A stretch of DNA of 64,000 nucleotides from positions 207,310-271,309 of the forward strand of contig OMXS01000001.1 of assembly GCA_900315095.1 (NCBI GenBank), given 5' to 3'. The number at the start of each line of letters is the position of its first letter. The stretch's first letter is position 1. The translations under genes were made by a program, and so were the position numbers. The notes beneath the pieces were generated by a model. It had not been told where the DNA came from. It saw only the letters and a program-made list of their open reading frames with translations, and searched no databases. Positions 60,310 through 64,000 of the stretch are shown piece after piece. This DNA comes from an uncultured Prevotellaceae bacterium (GTDB taxonomy: Bacteria; Bacteroidota; Bacteroidia; Bacteroidales; Bacteroidaceae).

Positions 60310-61539
60310 ATGATCTCCCCAGAAACCATATTATATGCCCTTGAGCATCGCAACGAAGACCCGAGGACTCTTGCCCTTAAGGCGAAAGTTCCTGCTAATG
60401 TCAACCTCATCGAGGCACTACAGCAGATAGCAGGGTGGCAGACGGCACGTACTAAACTGCCAGAATGGGCGAGGCATGATGGCATAATCTATCCTCCTCA
60501 TCTTGCTATGGAGCAATGTTCTTCAGAACAAACGGCACGTTATAAGGCAGGTGTGGTGGCGCGACTGCTTGGCGAAAAGGCGAGGGATGGCGTTTTTTAT
60601 GACCTTACAGGTGGTTTCGGAGTCGATTTCTCATATATTGCACCTCTTTTCCGCAAAGCGGTTTATGTGGAACAACAAGAGAATCTTGTGGAGGTGGCAC
60701 GTCATAATTTCAAGACTCTCTCCTTAGATAATGCTGAGGCATATTGTGGAAATGCTGTTGAAATGCTGCATTCCATAAACCATGCCACGATGATTTTCCT
60801 TGACCCGGCACGTCGTGACACTAACGGCGGACGGACATACGCTCTCAGCGACTGCACTCCCGATATCCTCACAATGAAAGACGAATTGTTTTCTAAGGCG
60901 GATTTCCTGATGTTGAAACTCTCGCCAATGCTCGATTGGCGTGCTGTGGTACAGCAGTTGGGCAGCGTGAAAGAACTCCACATTGTGTCTGTAAAGAACG
61001 AGTGCAAGGAACTGTTAGTGGTCGTAGACCCCCAAAATGGGGAAGATTCTCATTCTCAAGTCGAGGATAAACCCCAAACCGTTTATTGTGTCAACGACGA
61101 CCAGCATTTCGTATTCACTCCATTATCGCCTAAAACTGTTACGAAAGTGATATCATCCCCCTTTGAGGGGGATAAGAGGGGGTCTTTACTCGTCCCCAAC
61201 TCCTCGATAATGAAAGCGGGATGTTTTGCGGAACTTGCCCATCGCTATGATGTTTCGCCAATATCCGCTAACAGTCATCTCTTTGTTTCTCCCCATTTCA
61301 TCGACAACTTCCCCGGTAGACAGTTTGAAATAGTAGCCATTTCATCGATGAACAAGCGAGAACTGCGTACAACCTTTGCTGGTATCAGTAAGGCGAATGT
61401 GGCAGTAAGAAACTTCCCTATGACCGCCGAGCAGTTGCGCCAGCGTCTCCGCTTGCGTGATGGAGGCGAGAATTATGTCTTTGCTACAACAGAAGAGAAC
61501 GGACAACATATCATCTTCCTTTGCAAGAAGCGCGGATGA
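60310..61539 (+). CDS. THUMP-like domain SAM-dependent methyltransferase
   Basis: The start chosen is MISPETILYALEHR (60310), since the 22 codons upstream overlap the promoter. The 409-residue protein has an N-terminal helical region, then a class I SAM fold (DLTGGFGVDFSYIAPLF, AVYVEQQENLVEVARHNF, MIFLDPARRDTNGG). The C-terminal THUMP-like region is (ATTEENGQHIIFLCKK) at the end. Family members are presumed RNA methyltransferases. An extra stretch between about residues 237 and 300 is encoded by GC-rich palindromic DNA (ATCCCCC-TTTGA-GGGGGAT, 61155-61173), read in frame as SPFEGDKRGS. It looks like an intergenic repeat that entered the gene. Confidence 0.8.
   Translation: MISPETILYALEHRNEDPRTLALKAKVPANVNLIEALQQIAGWQTARTKLPEWARHDGIIYPPHLAMEQCSSEQTARYKAGVVARLLGEKARDGVFYDLTGGFGVDFSYIAPLFRKAVYVEQQENLVEVARHNFKTLSLDNAEAYCGNAVEMLHSINHATMIFLDPARRDTNGGRTYALSDCTPDILTMKDELFSKADFLMLKLSPMLDWRAVVQQLGSVKELHIVSVKNECKELLVVVDPQNGEDSHSQVEDKPQTVYCVNDDQHFVFTPLSPKTVTKVISSPFEGDKRGSLLVPNSSIMKAGCFAELAHRYDVSPISANSHLFVSPHFIDNFPGRQFEIVAISSMNKRELRTTFAGISKANVAVRNFPMTAEQLRQRLRLRDGGENYVFATTEENGQHIIFLCKKRG
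61155..61184. repeat. GC-rich palindromic repeat inserted in frame in the methyltransferase gene
   Basis: ATCCCCC (61155-61161), a 5-base loop, GGGGGAT (61167-61173), then AAGAGGGGGTC. Palindromes of this CCCCC/GGGGG type are common intergenic repeats in Bacteroidetes. A weaker CCCC-AAAAT-GGGG palindrome lies at 61030-61042 in the same gene. Confidence 0.6.
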
Positions 61540-62286
61540 TATGGGCAGCATCACTTGCTCTGTAGATAGAGGGAGTTAGTTGACAATTGTTTTGCCGCGT
61601 AATATTCGCAGGCAGAGTTACGTCCTCTATCTCTTGAGTAATATATAACTGGCTTCTCATAGACATGTTCTTGTATATCTCAATGATATATCTTTCGCTT
61701 CTCATTCATATACTGGTAGCAACCGATTACATATAAAAAGAGGAAATCGAGAAAACACCTCCCCACCTCACTTTTCCTTCCGAAATCCCTTTATTTACAG
61801 GGCTTTTCACGAGGGAGGTGTTTCGTAAAGAGGTCACTCAACACCTCACCTAACACCTCCCTCATTTTATTCTGCATCTATTCTTTTCCATAACATTCCA
61901 CTTCCAATAATCTGATGAAGGCGGGAGTACGAGAAGAAAAAGTGACCTGTTGAGTGAGGTGTTGAGTGAGGTGTTTGCCAAACACCTCACTCTCTGAACC
62001 CCCAGTAAACAAAGGCATTTTAGACAAAAAAGTGAGGTGGTGAGGTCTTTTTTAAAATTTTCTGAAAATAACCGAACGTTCGATCCGCATGGGCGCTTGC
62101 CAGAGCAAGAATTAAATGTAAATGTTTTTTGTTGTTCTATAATGAATATAAAACATGAATTCGTTACCGATTAAATTTGGTCAAAACAAACATAATCAAA
62201 TCTTAAATCAATACACGTAAAACGATGTCATACAATTAACTCCGCATTGGTTTATCTTCGGTCATGAAGTAAATTCATGTACTTTA
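61540..62286. other. Gene-free 0.75-kb stretch with the second large palindromic element
   Basis: It contains TTCTCAT-type repeated motifs (61643-61693) and the palindromic element copy 2 (61752-62053). Then comes AT-rich sequence (62060-62286) with no supported gene. Base composition becomes visibly more AT-rich from here to the end of the window, unlike the preceding housekeeping genes. Confidence 0.7.
61752..62053. repeat. Large palindromic element with inverted-repeat ends, copy 2
   Basis: About 302 bp, starting AAAACACCTCCCCACCTCAC and ending GTGAGGTGGTGAGGTCTTTT. It has the same internal order as copy 1: GTTTACAGG/TTTACAGGG, a hairpin GGGAGGTGTTT...AACACCTCCC, AAAGAGGTCACTCAACACCT, a non-conserved centre, AGTGACCTGTT, a second hairpin, AGTAAACAAA(A)GG, and the closing end. 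In the second hairpin both arms have changed together (GAGTGAGGTGTTT / AAACACCTCACTC here versus AGGGAGGTGTT / AACACCTCCCT in copy 1), so base pairing is conserved while sequence is not. Confidence 0.85.
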
Positions 62287-63958
62287 TTAGTTCACAAATC
62301 CAATTTTGTTAATTATCGAATTCCTGATAGTTTCACGGTCACAATAAGACTTGACACTAGAAATATCTTGATGATGCCCATAGAGAATACTATCAACAGT
62401 TTGTTTTCGTGCGATGTTCTCGATCTGTCCACCACTGAAATTATAGTTCCCAGCAAGACTTCTCGCTTCTTCATAACTAAGGAATGGTAACATGGATTTC
62501 CAAATTTGTGTTCTGGTGTTCTCTGTCGGTTTGTCAAAGCAAATTTTATAAAGGAAACGACGTTCGAATGCTGAATCCAAATTATTTGTGAGGTTGGTTG
62601 TGGCAATCATTATTCCAGAGAGATTTTCCATAGCCTGAAGAATGATATTTTGACAGGCATATTATTTGAGCGTTTGTTTATAATGGCATCTGCCTCGTTG
62701 AAAAATAGGATAGGACAAATGTCATACTTCTTGACCATTGCCTCGTACTTACTGAAAAGTCCCTGTATCTTCTTCTCGCTCTCACCAACCCACTTTGATT
62801 TCAAATCGGATATATTGACTTGAAAGATTGGACGTCCAGTCTTACGACTCAGTTGTAGCACAGTTTCTGTCTTTCCTGTACCAGGGGAACCATAGAAGAG
62901 ACAAGTGAAGCCAGTACGCATATTTGCTTCTTTAAGCCGTTGCTGAATATCCTTGAACCTATCTATTGATAGTAGTTTTGTTAAGCGTTCTATCTCTTCT
63001 AATTCACGTTCATTGTAGTACATGCGCTTTTCTACGATTACATTTGGCATAAGTAATGAGTTACTTATGGTTTCGTGCTTTATATCGATATGTTCCTTAA
63101 GTTCTACAAGAGTAGTTTCTAATATTTTATCTGTAAGGCAGAATTTGTCTGGTTCAACCATGCCATTGACGGTGTAGTTATCTATCCATCCTTTTTTTAT
63201 TAATATACAAGTATTGGCATTTAGAACGAAAATGAAGGACTTAATGCCTGATTCTTCAGGGAGGATTCGTAAAATCTCAGAAGACGAAATGTAATCAGAA
63301 TTGTTTTCTATCTTATCCATCACCGTAAGAAGAATCACCATCATGGCAAGGTTGTTTAGTTCGGAGGTCAGCAAGTCTTTTAAAATGTCAGATGCTTTGT
63401 TGCCTCTAAAAGTCGTCTGACGTTTTTAACTATGTCTTCATAGAGACTATCATCGCGTTTAAGCATCTCTATCCATTTAGTAATTTTTGTATAGACATCG
63501 TATGCTGTGTAGTCTTCATATTTCTTGGGAGTATATGGTATATTATCTATGATAGCCTCCATAAACTCATCACGAATGCGGTATTCTAAAGAATATCTTG
63601 CCATACTCCATTGCACGAAGTGCCTATAATGTAAATCATCCAGTTCTTTTTTATGTATACGAAATCTGATTGGTGAACATTTCGTATAACTTGACATGTC
63701 GTTAAGAGATTTAGATCCGTCACTATTTGCGAGTATGGCAAGCATAATCGATTGAAAAGGTGTGACGTTTAATTCCTTGCTAACAAAACTTATAGCGTCA
63801 TTGCATGTATCGTAGAACTCTGGTGAAAGTTTACTATCGCAAGATTTCTCATATATCATTTCAAATGCAGAGGCTAAAGTAAAACTCTCATGTTTCTTTT
63901 TTGTTATTTCCCTCTCTTTCTTTACCATAGTCATTTGTTTAATTGAAATAATTATCAA
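62287..63958 (-). pseudogene. Frameshifted AAA+ ATPase with N-terminal winged-helix region
   Basis: Three consecutive minus-strand frames make one protein. Part 1 (63958-63380, 192 residues) has a winged-helix-like block, MLAILANSDGSKSLNDMSSY to RIHKKELDDLHYRHFVQWS. Part 2 (63374-62610 as an open frame, also readable upstream through SDILKDLLTSELNN) has Walker A GSPGTGKT, KSKWVGESEKKI and Walker B ILFFNEADAII. Part 3 (62631-62287) has sensor 1 IATTN, arginine finger AFERRF and FSGGQIENIARK. The joins lie near 63383-63390 and 62645-62660; in both the reading frame moves by -1, consistent with small deletions. As I recall, relatives are single uninterrupted proteins. The gene is AT-rich and probably acquired. 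Met11 (63928) is a likelier start. Sequencing error is not excluded. Confidence 0.75.
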
Positions 63959-64000
63959 ATGTATTGTGCCAATATTCCAATCTTATTGGAACGTCGAATT

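Noticed and set aside
61540-61751. Short reading frames after the methyltransferase gene
   Set aside because: The longest frames are a dozen or so codons, without start-site or family support.
62610-62660. Programmed -1 frameshifting in the AAA+ gene
   Set aside because: No X-XXY-YYZ slippery heptamer is visible at either join, and two separate shifts in one gene fit decay or sequence error better.
62610-63374. Walker B written FNEAD instead of DEAD/DE as a defect in the AAA+ protein
   Set aside because: Other proteins of this family, as I recall them, also have LFNEADAI, so this is not part of the decay.

Overview
The window looks like a chromosomal segment of a Bacteroidales bacterium, most likely Prevotella or a close relative. 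The grounds are two SusC/SusD pairs, TonB-box TBDRs with an N-terminal extension, many SPII lipoproteins, almost no Shine-Dalgarno sequences, and repeated Bacteroidetes-type promoter boxes of the form TAnnTTTG (or CAAAnnTA on the minus strand). No rRNA, tRNA, CRISPR array, complete insertion sequence or phage was seen.

Layout. 1-13.9 kb is housekeeping: a minus-strand dapB-lepB-degenerate signal peptidase-WbqC operon, a DEAD-box RNA helicase, a LOG-family nucleosidase, two tandem YghO-like acetyltransferases, parE-coaD, and ruvB-ctp-ybeY. 14.3-22.2 kb is a compact six-gene minus-strand operon: LemA, three DUF2207-type membrane proteins, a secreted caspase-fold peptidase and a GH53 galactanase. 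22.2-27.3 kb is a SusC/SusD pair followed by a chloramphenicol-acetyltransferase-fold enzyme. 27.3-29 kb is a mostly gene-free stretch with a 304-bp palindromic repeat. 29-35.3 kb is a second SusC/SusD/lipoprotein operon.

35.4-43 kb holds two convergent, mirror-image gene sets. Each has a polytopic membrane protein followed by a CxxCH-containing beta-propeller lipoprotein. One set is led by a DUF4369 lipoprotein and the other by a predicted covalent-FMN protein. 43-49.2 kb encodes GH43 and GH115 enzymes suited to glucuronoarabinoxylan, plus an Ntn-type amide hydrolase. 49.2-60.1 kb has an OPT transporter-Fur operon, Sir2, three FKBP prolyl isomerases, an Lrp regulator, a fused glutamine amidotransferase/M19 dipeptidase coupled to a secreted glutaminyl cyclase, and serB. 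60.3-64 kb has a THUMP-like methyltransferase, then an AT-rich region with a second copy of the large palindrome and a frameshifted AAA+ ATPase.

The most unusual material is non-coding or organisational. Intergenic elements are built from tandem units of exactly 22 bp (three related copies plus two other sequence families). Two ~300-bp elements have inverted-repeat ends and nested hairpins with compensatory changes. Two related long hairpins sit between convergent genes. Among proteins, the best candidates for an undescribed system are the LemA/DUF2207x3/caspase operon and the mirrored membrane protein/heme-motif propeller modules. Functions beyond the family level are inference throughout.
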